Positions 44,602 through 53,646 of a stretch of 64,000 nucleotides of DNA are shown here, piece after piece; within the stretch, counting starts at the first letter, position 1, and each line of letters opens with the position of its first letter. The notes under the pieces were generated by a model. That model was not told the DNA's origin. It ran no database searches and worked only from the letters and a program-made list of their open reading frames with translations. The translations under genes and the position numbers were made by a program. The stretch covers positions 62,001-126,000 of the forward strand of contig JAEPOJ010000002.1 in the NCBI GenBank assembly GCA_017642965.1, read 5' to 3'. The stretch is from Phycisphaerales bacterium (GTDB lineage: Bacteria > Planctomycetota > Phycisphaerae > Phycisphaerales > UBA1924).

Positions 44602-45675
44602 TCAGCCACCATTCAAAACGGACTCGAGCTCTTCGGCTTGCGCGTCCCGCCCCGCCGCCCGCAGTGCGTGCATGAAACGATGCAACCGCTCGGGCGCATC
44701 ACGCCGCTCCTTTTCGATCACACGGGCCGGTGCGCCGTCGTGCACCGGATGCCCTACCTCGATGCCCTGCGCCCGCGCGACCCAGCGCCCCCAGATCGCG
44801 GGGCTGAGGATCTGCCCTGCCTCTTCGACCAGGCCGCGCTCCATCAGGCGATCAACGACCAGCTCATGCACCGAGAGCATCGCCTGACCATCGGCTTGCA
44901 TGAGCATCCGATCGGTCCACGCATCGATGTTCTCGATCTCCCCGAGCGCCAGCGAGAGCACGAGCCAGTCTTGGACCAGGCGATCATCCGCGTGCACGCC
45001 GGGCCCATCGCTCGGCAGTGAGCGGCGGAGTTGCTCGATCTCTTCGCGCCCCGCATCCGACTGCGCTACCCGCCGCAGCATCGAGGGATACCGCGACCAA
45101 CGGAGCCAGCGGAGCGTGTCGGTCATGTCGTCGGCATGGGCGGAGCGCACCCAGAAGATGCTCATGAACGCTGCCGCCTCTCCCCACCGCTCCTCGAGCA
45201 GCAGATCAATCGCGCGGTCGTGCACCTCGCCGACTGGCAGCAAGCGCGGATCGCCCGGGTCCGTCTTTGATGCGGGGTCGTCAAGCCATTCGAGCACACG
45301 CTCGGGTTCCCAGTACCCACGCAGACGCCCGGCCTCGATCCCGTCCTCGAAGAGGATCAGCTCGGGGTAGCCGACCACATCGAACCGGGCGCGATACGCC
45401 GTCAGGAACTCCTGACTCGGGCGCAGGCACGCATCCAGCATTTCGGCTTTCCGAACGACCGACGGATCACGCCACACAAGCTCATCCATCCGCAGGCATC
45501 CCATGCACCACGGGACCGAGAACGACACGAGCACGCGTCCGTTTTCAGCCAGCACCCGCTCCAACTCGGCCGGCTCACCGATCTCTCGGAACACGGGCGG
45601 CGTTTGCGACCACGCAAGCGTCGGGCTCGACAGCGTGACCACGATCAACAGACACCGAAGCAGATTCCTCAACAA
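44602..45675 (-). CDS. Exported thioredoxin-like protein
   Basis: A protein of about 357 residues with a signal peptide (LLRCLLIVVTLSSPTLAW) and a thioredoxin fold in which the redox pair is Cys57-Met-Gly-Cys60 (SVPWCMGCLR). The remaining 250 residues are helical and rich in Arg, Glu and Leu, without a known domain; a cytochrome-biogenesis or periplasmic reductase role is possible. The TTG at 45675 is chosen because GGGGGGAGGAG lies seven bases before it; a GTG at 45699 is upstream. The ribosome site lies in the right arm of a hairpin. Its stop is one base from that of the convergent ketosynthase gene. Confidence 0.68.
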   Translation of the reverse strand: MLRNLLRCLLIVVTLSSPTLAWSQTPPVFREIGEPAELERVLAENGRVLVSFSVPWCMGCLRMDELVWRDPSVVRKAEMLDACLRPSQEFLTAYRARFDVVGYPELILFEDGIEAGRLRGYWEPERVLEWLDDPASKTDPGDPRLLPVGEVHDRAIDLLLEERWGEAAAFMSIFWVRSAHADDMTDTLRWLRWSRYPSMLRRVAQSDAGREEIEQLRRSLPSDGPGVHADDRLVQDWLVLSLALGEIENIDAWTDRMLMQADGQAMLSVHELVVDRLMERGLVEEAGQILSPAIWGRWVARAQGIEVGHPVHDGAPARVIEKERRDAPERLHRFMHALRAAGRDAQAEELESVLNGG

Positions 45676-45680
45676 AGCCG

Positions 45681-45717
45681 ATCTCCTCCCCCCGGGCACA
45701 CACGAGGATGCCCGGAG
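45681..45717. repeat. Hairpin overlapping the thioredoxin-like ribosome site
   Basis: On the minus strand CCCTCCGGGCA pairs with TGCCCGGGGGG, enclosing a loop of about ten bases; the right arm runs into the ribosome site of the gene starting at 45675. The same CTCCTCCCCC-type sequence is found at 28559-28712. Confidence 0.45.
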
Positions 45718-45761
45718 GGAAGAAACCAGTCAGGTAAATTATCAATTATGACTGAATCGAA

Positions 45762-47468
45762 TCATCCCGCGGCCGAACGCACGCTGGCTTCCGCCTCCTG
45801 CTGGTGCACATCGCCCACGCCGCGCCCGGAGATGTCGCCGACCATCGACGCCCATCGCGGATCCCAGGCGATGGCCTCGGGCGTGCAGCACGCGACGCTC
45901 CGCCCGTCCCCAAGCGTGTGCAGCGGGCTCTGCCCGCTCGCCTTGGCGTGGACGAACCGCTCCAGAAACAGCTCGCGCATCCAGTACATCTCCTTGTTGG
46001 CGGGGGTGCGGACCGGGTGGCGGCGGGCCGCGTGGGCCATCATCTCATCGCTGACGAGTACCTCGGCCATATCACGCAGCGCGTCGACCCACCCGTACCC
46101 GACGCCGTCGCTGAACTGCTCCTTCTGGCGGTAGAGGATCGAATCGGGCAGCCAGTCGCCCTCGCGGAACGCCTCGCGCAGGATGGCCTTCTCCACGCCA
46201 GCCCAGACGCCGCCCCACGCATCGCGCCCGGGGATCATCCGGTGGACCGGATCGATGCTCATGCAGTGATCGACGAAGTCCTTGTCGAGCAGCGGGAAGC
46301 GCAGCTCGAGCCCCGATGCCATGGGCGCCTTGTTGGCCCGCATGACATCGAACTGATGCAGGCGGGTCACCTTGCGGACGGTCTCCGCGTGGAACTCCTC
46401 GGCGCTGGGGGCCTTGTGGAAGTAGAGGTACCCGCCGAAGATCTCGTCGGCCCCCTCGCCCGAGAGGACCATCTTGAACCCGGCCTCACGCACACGCTGT
46501 CCGAGCAGATAAGTCGGCACGCCCGTGCGGACCTGCTGATCGCTCTCGATGTGCTCGAGCGTCTTGGGCAGCGCCGCCATTGCCTCCTCGATGGTGAAGC
46601 GGAACTCGTGATGGATCGACCCGATGTGGCGTGCGACCTCACGCGCCTTGATCAGGTCGGGCGAGTCGTCGAGACCGATCGAGAAGGTATGGATCGGATC
46701 GCCCGTGCGCTGGCGGTGCAGGCGCGATGCGATCGACGCGACCAATGACGAATCCAAACCACCCGAGAGCAGCACGCCCCAGGGCGCATCGCTGCGGATC
46801 CGCTTGGCGACCGCGGTGATCAGGCGCGCCTGGACCAGTCTCGGGTTGGTGCTGCCACCCGAGACCGGCCCGTGCGCCCACGCGGGTCGGTACCACCGCA
46901 CGAGTCGCATCCCTCCCTCGTCGTAGACCCAGGCCGTCCCGGGCTCAACGAGTGCGACCCGCGCGCAGTCCTCGACCAGCGCCTTCATCTCCGACGCGAA
47001 CCATACCGTCCCGTTCTCGTGCCAGCCGATGTACATGGGGCAGATGCCCATGTGGTCGCGGCCCGCGATCCAGTACCCCGTGCGCGGGTCGACGTGCACG
47101 ATCGCAAACTGCCCGTCGAGCTTCGCGAAGCCCTCAGCGCCGTGACGCTGCAGCACCGGGCCGATCGCCTTGGAGTCCGCGGCACACGCGGGGGTGACCC
47201 CGAGCTCGTCGATCAGCTCGTCCGCGTTGTAGATCTCGGAGTTGCTGACCCAGACCCCGCGCCCGTCGTCGATCGGTTGGAGCCCGTCCTCGGGGGCCAT
47301 AATCGCGAGGCGCCGGTGCCCGAGCCACCCGCCCTTGCCGCGCCAGATCCCGCGCTGGTCCGGGCCGCGGTGCTCAAGCAGGTCCAGCAGCTCGCTGCCC
47401 CGCACGCTCAGCGACGCCGACGCGCCGCCCGATTGTTGTGTATCCAGGATGGTCAGAAAACCGCACAT
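45762..47468 (-). CDS. asnB: Asparagine synthetase, glutamine-hydrolysing
   Basis: A 568-residue class II glutamine amidotransferase plus synthetase. The N-terminus MCGFLTIL carries the catalytic Cys2, with RGPDQRGIW (about residue 35) and LGHRRLAI typical of the glutaminase domain. The synthetase domain has the ATP loop LLSGGLDSS (about 250), then GEGADEIFGGY. The ATG at 47468 follows GGAGCGAGC, and the upstream extension is not coding. Asparagine is made for protein synthesis or as a nitrogen store. The gene lies 93 bases downstream of the terminator of a small upstream gene. Confidence 0.92.
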   Translation of the reverse strand: MCGFLTILDTQQSGGASASLSVRGSELLDLLEHRGPDQRGIWRGKGGWLGHRRLAIMAPEDGLQPIDDGRGVWVSNSEIYNADELIDELGVTPACAADSKAIGPVLQRHGAEGFAKLDGQFAIVHVDPRTGYWIAGRDHMGICPMYIGWHENGTVWFASEMKALVEDCARVALVEPGTAWVYDEGGMRLVRWYRPAWAHGPVSGGSTNPRLVQARLITAVAKRIRSDAPWGVLLSGGLDSSLVASIASRLHRQRTGDPIHTFSIGLDDSPDLIKAREVARHIGSIHHEFRFTIEEAMAALPKTLEHIESDQQVRTGVPTYLLGQRVREAGFKMVLSGEGADEIFGGYLYFHKAPSAEEFHAETVRKVTRLHQFDVMRANKAPMASGLELRFPLLDKDFVDHCMSIDPVHRMIPGRDAWGGVWAGVEKAILREAFREGDWLPDSILYRQKEQFSDGVGYGWVDALRDMAEVLVSDEMMAHAARRHPVRTPANKEMYWMRELFLERFVHAKASGQSPLHTLGDGRSVACCTPEAIAWDPRWASMVGDISGRGVGDVHQQEAEASVRSAAG

Positions 47469-47530
47469 TGCTCGCTCCACGCTCGTTTCCGGAGGGTCGC
47501 GTCGCGGAGGAGGCCCGGTTTGCACAAACC

Positions 47531-47559
47531 AAAGAAAAGGCCTCGTCCGAGACGAGGCC
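47531..47559 (-). terminator. Terminator of the 35-residue small gene
   Basis: GGCCTCGTC (47539-47547) pairs with GACGAGGCC (47551-47559); on the minus strand the stem is followed by TTTTCTTTGG. It lies 26 bases after the small ORF stop. Confidence 0.75.
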
Positions 47560-47585
47560 CTTTGGGTTCTTGTGTTGTTCGCCGC

Positions 47586-47693
47586 TCACGCCCAACGCAG
47601 ACCAAATGCCTCGCCCAACCCGTTATTGACGGGATTGGCTTTGCAAATGCAGTTGGTCATCTGATTGGTAGAGAACTGGCTCATGGCAAGCAT
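47586..47693 (-). CDS. 35-residue small protein
   Basis: This small ORF encodes a peptide that begins MLAMSQFSTNQMTN and ends GLGEAFGLRWA. It has an internal Cys-Ile-Cys pair and no membrane segment. On the minus strand, GAAGGGA sits about seven bases before the ATG, and a perfect terminator hairpin follows the stop, which strongly suggests a real transcript. It lies upstream of asnB and reads in the same direction. It could be a leader peptide of an asnB attenuator or an independent small protein; both are guesses. I recognise no relatives. Confidence 0.5.
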   Translation of the reverse strand: MLAMSQFSTNQMTNCICKANPVNNGLGEAFGLRWA

Positions 47694-47837
47694 GGTACAT
47701 CCCTTCGCACCGAACTCAACCCCGGTTTCGCAGATTTCAGGCACATTCATCCGACCGCAACACAGTTTACAGTTATCGGCACTAGCCCAAAACGCCCAGA
47801 TTCACGCCGAATCCGCCCGTCGGCCGATGTATCACCC

Positions 47838-48491
47838 ATGTCCAAGCTCGCCATGATTCAAGGCACCATCACCGCCATCGCGGTCGTCGGCGCGACCGCC
47901 GTCGTCGGGATGGTCGGGCTGCGCTTCGCCAAAGCCGACGCGGCCAACAGCGTGTACAAGTCACGCCTGCAGGACCTCTCGTCCGAGTACGAGTCGCTCC
48001 GCACCCATTACAACACGGCGGTGCGCCAGACCGCGGTCACCGAGCTCGTCGTCCGCGATCGCACAGTCACGGTCCAGGTCCGCACGATCGAGGGTACCGT
48101 CGAGACGATCCAGACCGACGCCAACGCGGACAAAGAGATCTACGTCGATTTTGCCCTCATCGAGGGTCGCCTGTGGATCCGTCGCGTCTTCGACGCCGAC
48201 ACTCCCCCGGCACGGGCCACGCTGATCAATCCCAAGCTCGCGAAGGTCGATTGGAACAAGGACAACGCGCTCGTCGGGCAGGCCGTCTACCGCCAGCTCG
48301 GCGAGGGGCGGTGGGTCGTGAACACCTCGGGCGACGGTGCGCTCGCGCTGACCAAGGTCCCTGAGGACCAGATCGTCAATCTCTCGCCCCCGCCTGAGAT
48401 CGGAAGCTTCGACGAGATCCAGTCCGAGGTCAACGATCAGATCGATAAGGTCTCGTGGCGTGATGTGGTTGCCGCCGTGCTCGGCGACTGA
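47838..48491 (+). CDS. Membrane-anchored hypothetical protein with coiled coil
   Basis: A 217-residue protein with one N-terminal membrane segment (about residues 8-28) and a coiled-coil stretch just after it (KSRLQDLSSEYESLRTHYN, about 42-60), then a beta-rich periplasmic domain (about 65-200). The ATG at 47838 is chosen because the frame before it does not look coding. No function is recognised. It diverges from the small 35-residue gene and converges with the DUF1223-like gene, whose stop lies five bases away. Confidence 0.62.
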   Translation: MSKLAMIQGTITAIAVVGATAVVGMVGLRFAKADAANSVYKSRLQDLSSEYESLRTHYNTAVRQTAVTELVVRDRTVTVQVRTIEGTVETIQTDANADKEIYVDFALIEGRLWIRRVFDADTPPARATLINPKLAKVDWNKDNALVGQAVYRQLGEGRWVVNTSGDGALALTKVPEDQIVNLSPPPEIGSFDEIQSEVNDQIDKVSWRDVVAAVLGD

Positions 48492-48496
48492 TCCGC

Positions 48497-49255
48497 TCAC
48501 TCGTTGCTGGCCATCTCGACCTGCGTGACGCCCAGGATCTTGCGTGTACGCGTGTCCTGCACGTACACGATGATCGATGACTGCTCGCGATCCACCTCGC
48601 TCGGCACATCGATCTCGATGGTCACATCGTCGCCCACGAGCGCCTCCACCCTGAACGCACGCACCACGTTGTCGTGCGCGAGTGAGCGCCCTTTGTTCTC
48701 ACCCCGATCGGGTGTCTGCGAGAGCCCTCGCTCCACCACCGCCGCGACGACGTCCCAGTCGCGGTGGATCAGCTCGACCTCCATCTCCACGCGGGCGTCG
48801 ATGCGAAGCGCGTCCGAGCCGCTCGCGCGGGCCTCGGCGACGACCTCGACGGGCGCGGGGCGCTCGAGCGCCCGCTCGATCTCCTGCTCGGCCCGATCCC
48901 TGTTCGAGCCGACAAAGCCCACCGCGCCGTTCACAATCATCTGCGGCGTGTACACCCGCTGATCACGCAGCGACTTGGCGTATGCCCGCTGTCGCTCGCT
49001 CGCGGCCTTGCTCGCGTATGGGTCCTTCCACCCGAGGCGATCCCAGTAATCCACGTGGAAGCTGAGCACGAACACGTTCCGCGTGTCCGATTCGTCCACG
49101 AGTTCGCTCGCCAGGCGGTCCGCGGGTGGGCAGCTCGAGCAGCCCTCGCTCGTGAAGAGCTCGATGAGCGCGAACGGCTCTGCGGCGTGCGTGGTCATGC
49201 AGATCGCCATCGGCACCATGGCCGCCAGAAGCTTTGTCTTGATTCGCATACCCAT
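48497..49255 (-). CDS. DUF1223-like exported thioredoxin-fold protein
   Basis: A 252-residue exported protein with a signal peptide (KLLAAMVPMAICMTTHA) and the DUF1223 signature IELFTSEGCSSCPPAD (about residue 30), which forms a thioredoxin-like redox site with CSSC. Then comes a helical and beta segment ending in a beta-sandwich-like tail. The family is widespread, but its role is not established. GAGGTGG lies five bases before the ATG at 49255; an alternative ATG is at 49249. It follows the DinB-like gene by 23 bases, so the two are likely co-transcribed. Confidence 0.78.
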   Translation of the reverse strand: MGMRIKTKLLAAMVPMAICMTTHAAEPFALIELFTSEGCSSCPPADRLASELVDESDTRNVFVLSFHVDYWDRLGWKDPYASKAASERQRAYAKSLRDQRVYTPQMIVNGAVGFVGSNRDRAEQEIERALERPAPVEVVAEARASGSDALRIDARVEMEVELIHRDWDVVAAVVERGLSQTPDRGENKGRSLAHDNVVRAFRVEALVGDDVTIEIDVPSEVDREQSSIIVYVQDTRTRKILGVTQVEMASNE

Positions 49256-49278
49256 CACAACCACCTCAACCCCGCGCC

Positions 49279-49725
49279 TTATTCCACATCCCGCTCGCCC
49301 TTCCACAGGCACCAGTAGTGCACCGCGGCCGCGTGCCACACGATGTGACGGTGCATCACGCCCATCATCAGCTCGAACGACAGGTCCTCGCCGTGGTGCA
49401 CATCGCCCACGCGATCAGGATTCGCCCGGCACCACGCAGCGAACCGCCCGGCGTCCGCTTTGAGCATCTCCACCTGATCCGCGAGCCCGCTGGGCATGCT
49501 CGGCCACGACGCGATCTCGTCCTTGCCCATGAACGCGCGTGCATGGATGCGGAACACCTCGCACACGTGCGCAAGATGCCACGCCCCCGAACCCTCCTGA
49601 TTCGGGTCGCCCATACGCTCGAACGGGTGCTTCTCGATCGTCATCCGCAGCGATTCGTACGGCTCGTCAATCGTCATCAGCACCTGCTCAACCAGCGCCT
49701 CCACCCGTGTCGCGTGCTCATTCAT
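49279..49725 (-). CDS. DinB-like four-helix protein
   Basis: A 148-residue protein with the shape of DinB/YfiT proteins: four helices and spaced His residues (AWHLAHVCEVFRIHARAF at about 48, and HRHIVWHAAAVHYW at about 125) that would bind a metal. Such proteins often act as thiol-dependent transferases; the substrate is unknown. TAAACT lies exactly six bases before the ATG with no ribosome site, so the mRNA probably starts at the ATG although the AbgT gene ends only 17 bases away. Confidence 0.7.
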   Translation of the reverse strand: MNEHATRVEALVEQVLMTIDEPYESLRMTIEKHPFERMGDPNQEGSGAWHLAHVCEVFRIHARAFMGKDEIASWPSMPSGLADQVEMLKADAGRFAAWCRANPDRVGDVHHGEDLSFELMMGVMHRHIVWHAAAVHYWCLWKGERDVE

Positions 49726-49731
49726 GCGCCG

Positions 49732-49737
49732 AGTTTA
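49732..49737 (-). promoter_or_regulatory. -10-like TAAACT six bases before ATG
   Basis: On the minus strand TAAACT is followed by CGGCGC and the ATG at 49725. It fits in a gap of only 17 bases between the upstream stop and this start, so any -35 box must lie inside the abgT-like gene. Confidence 0.45.
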
Positions 49738-49742
49738 CCACA

Positions 49743-51620
49743 TCATGGTGCGACCACGCCGTAGCCTTCGCTGAAGACATCGACCGGATCGCCGACACCC
49801 AGCGGGATGCCCGACGCGTTCCAGACCACGATCATCACCATCCACACGAGCGTGAACGCGATGGTGTACGGCAGCATCATGGCGATCAGCGTCCCGATCC
49901 CCGCCTTGGGTGCGTACTTCTGGACATACATCAGGATGATCACCATGTACGGGTTGAGCGGCGTGATGATGTTCGTCGTCGAGTCGCCGATGCGGTAGGC
50001 CGTCTGCGTCATCTCCGGGCGGATCCCGATGAGCATGAACATGGGCACAAAGATCGGCGCAAATAGCGCGTACTTGGCGCTCATCGACCCCACGAACAGG
50101 TTGAACACCATCGTGACCAAGATGAAAGCGATGAGCAGCCCACCCGCGCCGAACTGCTGATTGAACAGCCACTCGCCGCCCGAGAACGCGAGCATCCGCC
50201 CGAGCCCGGACTCCTCGAACGCGGCGACGAACTGACCCGCGAAGAACGCGAGCACGATGATCGGCGCCATCGCGGCCATCGATTCGACCATCGTCTGGGC
50301 CGCGTCCTTCGTCGATTTGATGTTGCCCACGACCGCCCCGTACACACACGCGGGCAGGATGGTCAGCACGAACATCAGCGGCACGATCACCGCCACCCAG
50401 CGGGGGAACGGGCCGTCGGTGCCGTGCAGCGGCGAGCCCTCCCAGAACACGAGCAGCGCGGTGAACGCGAGCCCGAGCCCGAACGTCACACCCGCCCAGA
50501 TGAGTCCCTTTGCCTCCTCGGGATTGAGCGTTCCGTGCCCATCGAGTGTGGACGCGTGAGCCGGGTCCGGCCCGCCATCTTCCACGGATTTCCCGGACAG
50601 TCGCTTCTCGACGAACATCGCGGTCACCGCCCAGCCGACGAACGTCAGCACGATCGTCGACGCGGCCATGAAGTACCACGCCGCGGTTGCCGCGACCGCG
50701 CGATCCGCGTCGATCGTCTGGGCCGCATCCTGCGACAGGTTGCTCATCAGCGGCTCAAGGCTCGTGATCAGCAGGTTCGCGTTGAACCCGGCCGCAACCC
50801 CCGCAAACACCGCCGCGATCCCCGCGAGCGGCGAGCGCCCCACAGCGAGGTACGCCAGTGCCGCGAGCGGCGGGAGCACCACGTACCCCGCGTCCGAGCC
50901 GAGCGAGCTCATGATCCCGAGGAAGATCATCGCCGGGGTGAGTAGCGTGCCGGGCACGCGCGAGAGGGCCGCACGCAGCAGCGCCGAGATCAGCCCCACA
51001 CGCTCCATCGGCCCGATCCCGAGCATCCCGAGCAGGACCACGCCCAGCGGCGCGAACCCGAGGAAGTTGGCTTCCATGCTCGAGAGCAGCCAGTACCACC
51101 CCTCACTCGTAATCAGCGAACGCGCAAACATGACCTCGCCATTGGTGACCAGCTCCGGGGGTGTCTCCGGGTCGCCGTCCGTATCCACCGGGACCTTCTC
51201 AAAGACGGCCCACCCGTGGTCCGCGACGTTGACCGCCTCTCCGTCGGGCCCCACGACGACCTCGCCGGTCGCATCGATGACAAGCCTCGCCTTCAGGTCA
51301 TTGGGGTCGGCGTCCTCAACAACGATGCTGGCCGGCTCGAAGACCTCGCCCTCATCCGTGACACTCACCCGCCCGATCACCCCGCGTTGCTGATCGACAC
51401 CGCCATCACGCGTCGGATCATCGACCCAGCGCACCTCGAACCCGCTCGGCAGGTCCGGCGATGCGAAGTGGCTCAGGCCAAGGACGATGAACAGCCCGAT
51501 CAGGAACAGGAAGGCCGGGTCGGGCAGCTTGTTGCCCAGCCACTCAACGCCGTTGAGGGCCTTGCCCAGGATGCCCACCTTGGGCGTGTCAGATGGGTTC
51601 GATACGTTTTCATTCGACAT
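49743..51620 (-). CDS. AbgT-family transporter
   Basis: A 625-residue inner-membrane transporter of the AbgT family, whose members import p-aminobenzoyl-glutamate or export sulfonamides using a cation gradient. About eleven membrane segments are visible, starting PDPAFLFLIGLFIVLGLSHF (about residue 30). A hydrophilic insert of about 120 residues follows the first segment. The family motifs AGVAAGFNANLLIT (about 300) and FAPIFVPMFMLIGI (about 555) are present. The ATG at 51620 is chosen because the frame upstream is not coding. Folate salvage is suggested by family, not by neighbours. Confidence 0.85.
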   Translation of the reverse strand: MSNENVSNPSDTPKVGILGKALNGVEWLGNKLPDPAFLFLIGLFIVLGLSHFASPDLPSGFEVRWVDDPTRDGGVDQQRGVIGRVSVTDEGEVFEPASIVVEDADPNDLKARLVIDATGEVVVGPDGEAVNVADHGWAVFEKVPVDTDGDPETPPELVTNGEVMFARSLITSEGWYWLLSSMEANFLGFAPLGVVLLGMLGIGPMERVGLISALLRAALSRVPGTLLTPAMIFLGIMSSLGSDAGYVVLPPLAALAYLAVGRSPLAGIAAVFAGVAAGFNANLLITSLEPLMSNLSQDAAQTIDADRAVAATAAWYFMAASTIVLTFVGWAVTAMFVEKRLSGKSVEDGGPDPAHASTLDGHGTLNPEEAKGLIWAGVTFGLGLAFTALLVFWEGSPLHGTDGPFPRWVAVIVPLMFVLTILPACVYGAVVGNIKSTKDAAQTMVESMAAMAPIIVLAFFAGQFVAAFEESGLGRMLAFSGGEWLFNQQFGAGGLLIAFILVTMVFNLFVGSMSAKYALFAPIFVPMFMLIGIRPEMTQTAYRIGDSTTNIITPLNPYMVIILMYVQKYAPKAGIGTLIAMMLPYTIAFTLVWMVMIVVWNASGIPLGVGDPVDVFSEGYGVVAP

Positions 51621-51753
51621 GCCGCCCAGTGTCGCCGATCTCACGCTCACCCGCAACCCGACTACCGCTCGATCGCTTCTTCCCCTGATGCCCGATCCCT
51701 GATCCCTGATGCCTTCCCCCCTACACTTGCCTTCAACCCAAAGGGAACAGGAA

Positions 51754-53490
51754 ATGAGTGCAAACGCCGAGCAAACCGAATCTTCCGTCAAGTCCATGGA
51801 CGACATCATGTCGCTGTGCAAACGCCGCGGGTTCATCTACCCCGCCTCCGAGATCTACGGCGGCGTCAACGGCTTCTGGGACTACGGCCCGCTCGGCGCG
51901 CAGCTCAAGAAAAACCTCCGCGACGCGTGGTGGACGGACGTGGTCATGAAGGGCTGCGACGGCAAGCTCGGACCCAACGGCAAGCCCGTCGAGATCGTCC
52001 CCGTGGACACCTCCATCATCCAGAACCCCAAGGTCTGGGAGGCCTCCGGGCACGTCGGCGGCTTCAACGACCCGATGGTGGATGACAAGGAAACGAAGCA
52101 GCGGTTTCGTGCGGATCATCTGTTTGCGGTCTACTTGCTTGAGCCCGTAAATGAGATGAAGACCGATGAGCATTATTTCATTGGCGGTGCAATTGAGCGA
52201 GCTATACCAGATCGCACGGCTGTCGGCAACACACCAACGGAAGCGCTTAAAGCAATCTGTAATGAATCCACACTTCGCAAAGCTAATGGAATCAAGAAGC
52301 TAATCTCTGGTATTTTTTCTGGGCAAGATCATCGCGTAGGGTCATTCGCAACCGCCTGGGTCAGCACTTCCAATGGTGAGCGATACATTGCATGTGTTCC
52401 TCTGAGTGACGGCATTCTCGAGAGGCGAGCGAATGAAGTTCCGTCACCTTTTACAGGTAAAGCTGGTCATCTCACTCCCCCGCGCGCCTTCAACCTGATG
52501 TTCAAGACTGTTTTGGGTGCGACGGGCAACATGGAAGACAACGCCGCGTACCTGCGCCCCGAAACGGCGCAGGGCATCTTCATCAACTTCAAGAACGTCG
52601 TGGACACCACCCGCGTCGCGGTGCCCTTCGGGATCGCCCAGACGGGCAAGGCCTTCCGCAACGAGGTCACCCCGCGTAACTTCACCTTCCGCAGCCGCGA
52701 GTTCGAGCAGATGGAGATCGAGTTCTTCTGCCATCCGGACGAGGCCGCGGGCTGGTACGCGTTCTGGCGTGATTGGCGCATGGAGTGGTGGCAGTCGCTG
52801 GGGCTCGAGGGCGACAACCTCATCCTGCGTGAGCACGACTCCGACGAGCTGGCCCACTACGCCAAGGAAGGCGCCGGCACCTCGGACATCGAGTACCGCT
52901 TCCCCTTCACCGCGCCGGGGTTCGGCGAGCTCGAGGGCATCGCGGACCGGACTAACTTCGACCTCAAGCAGCACGCCGAGCACGCGGGCGCCAAGCTCGA
53001 GTACTTCGACAACACCCGGGGCGAGCTCGCGAAAAATGGCCAGCCCAAGGGCGAGCGTTACCTCCCCCACGTCATCGAGCCCTCCGCGGGCCTCGATCGC
53101 GGCGTGCTCGCGCTGCTCTGCGAGGCCTACACCCCCGACCCCGAGCGGGCCTCGGGCGTGTACATGAAGTTCCACCCGCGCCTGGCGCCCATCAAGGCCG
53201 CCGTCTTCCCGCTCGTCAAGAAGGACGGCATGCCGGAGGTCGCCGCGCCGCTCGCCGCTGCCCTGCGCAAGCGATTCGGGCACCTGGGCACCATCGAGTA
53301 CGACGAGAAGCAGTCCATCGGCAAGCGCTACGCCCGCATGGACGAAGCCGGCTGCCCGTTCTGCTTCACGATCGACGGCGACACCCTGACGGACAACACC
53401 GTCACCGTCCGCCACCGCGACACGCTCGATCAGGAACGCATCGCGATCGACTCGGTTCCCGATTACCTCGCGGAGAAGTTGGGGCTCTGA
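51754..53490 (+). CDS. glyS: Glycyl-tRNA synthetase, alpha2-type
   Basis: A 578-residue class II synthetase of the alpha2 (eukaryote/archaeal/Gram-positive) type that charges tRNA-Gly. It has YGGVNGFWDYGPLG (about residue 30), FRADHL (about 115), then TPPRAFNLMFKT and YLRPETAQGIFINFKNV (about 265), FEQMEIEFF, and the C-terminal anticodon-binding domain (about 470-578). Residues about 112-245 are encoded by DNA of about 49% GC, clearly below the flanks, and lack a CxxC zinc pair often present here. AAGGGAACAGGAA precedes the ATG. Confidence 0.9.
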   Translation: MSANAEQTESSVKSMDDIMSLCKRRGFIYPASEIYGGVNGFWDYGPLGAQLKKNLRDAWWTDVVMKGCDGKLGPNGKPVEIVPVDTSIIQNPKVWEASGHVGGFNDPMVDDKETKQRFRADHLFAVYLLEPVNEMKTDEHYFIGGAIERAIPDRTAVGNTPTEALKAICNESTLRKANGIKKLISGIFSGQDHRVGSFATAWVSTSNGERYIACVPLSDGILERRANEVPSPFTGKAGHLTPPRAFNLMFKTVLGATGNMEDNAAYLRPETAQGIFINFKNVVDTTRVAVPFGIAQTGKAFRNEVTPRNFTFRSREFEQMEIEFFCHPDEAAGWYAFWRDWRMEWWQSLGLEGDNLILREHDSDELAHYAKEGAGTSDIEYRFPFTAPGFGELEGIADRTNFDLKQHAEHAGAKLEYFDNTRGELAKNGQPKGERYLPHVIEPSAGLDRGVLALLCEAYTPDPERASGVYMKFHPRLAPIKAAVFPLVKKDGMPEVAAPLAAALRKRFGHLGTIEYDEKQSIGKRYARMDEAGCPFCFTIDGDTLTDNTVTVRHRDTLDQERIAIDSVPDYLAEKLGL

Positions 53491-53646
53491 TCGTGTGCGT
53501 CTGGTCCACTGGCCATATTTTGGACAGAATGGACCCGATTCCTGAATAGACACCCCGTTTCCCGAAACTCACCCGCCGCATTCCCATAAAACTACCCGCC
53601 GCTCCGTCTGGAGCGGGTCCTCGACGCGCTTGAAGGGGTTACGGAT

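Noticed and set aside
46872-47837. Long upstream extension of the plus-strand gene at 47838
   Set aside because: It runs antisense through asnB and the small gene and shows no coding pattern; the ATG at 47838 is the first plausible start.
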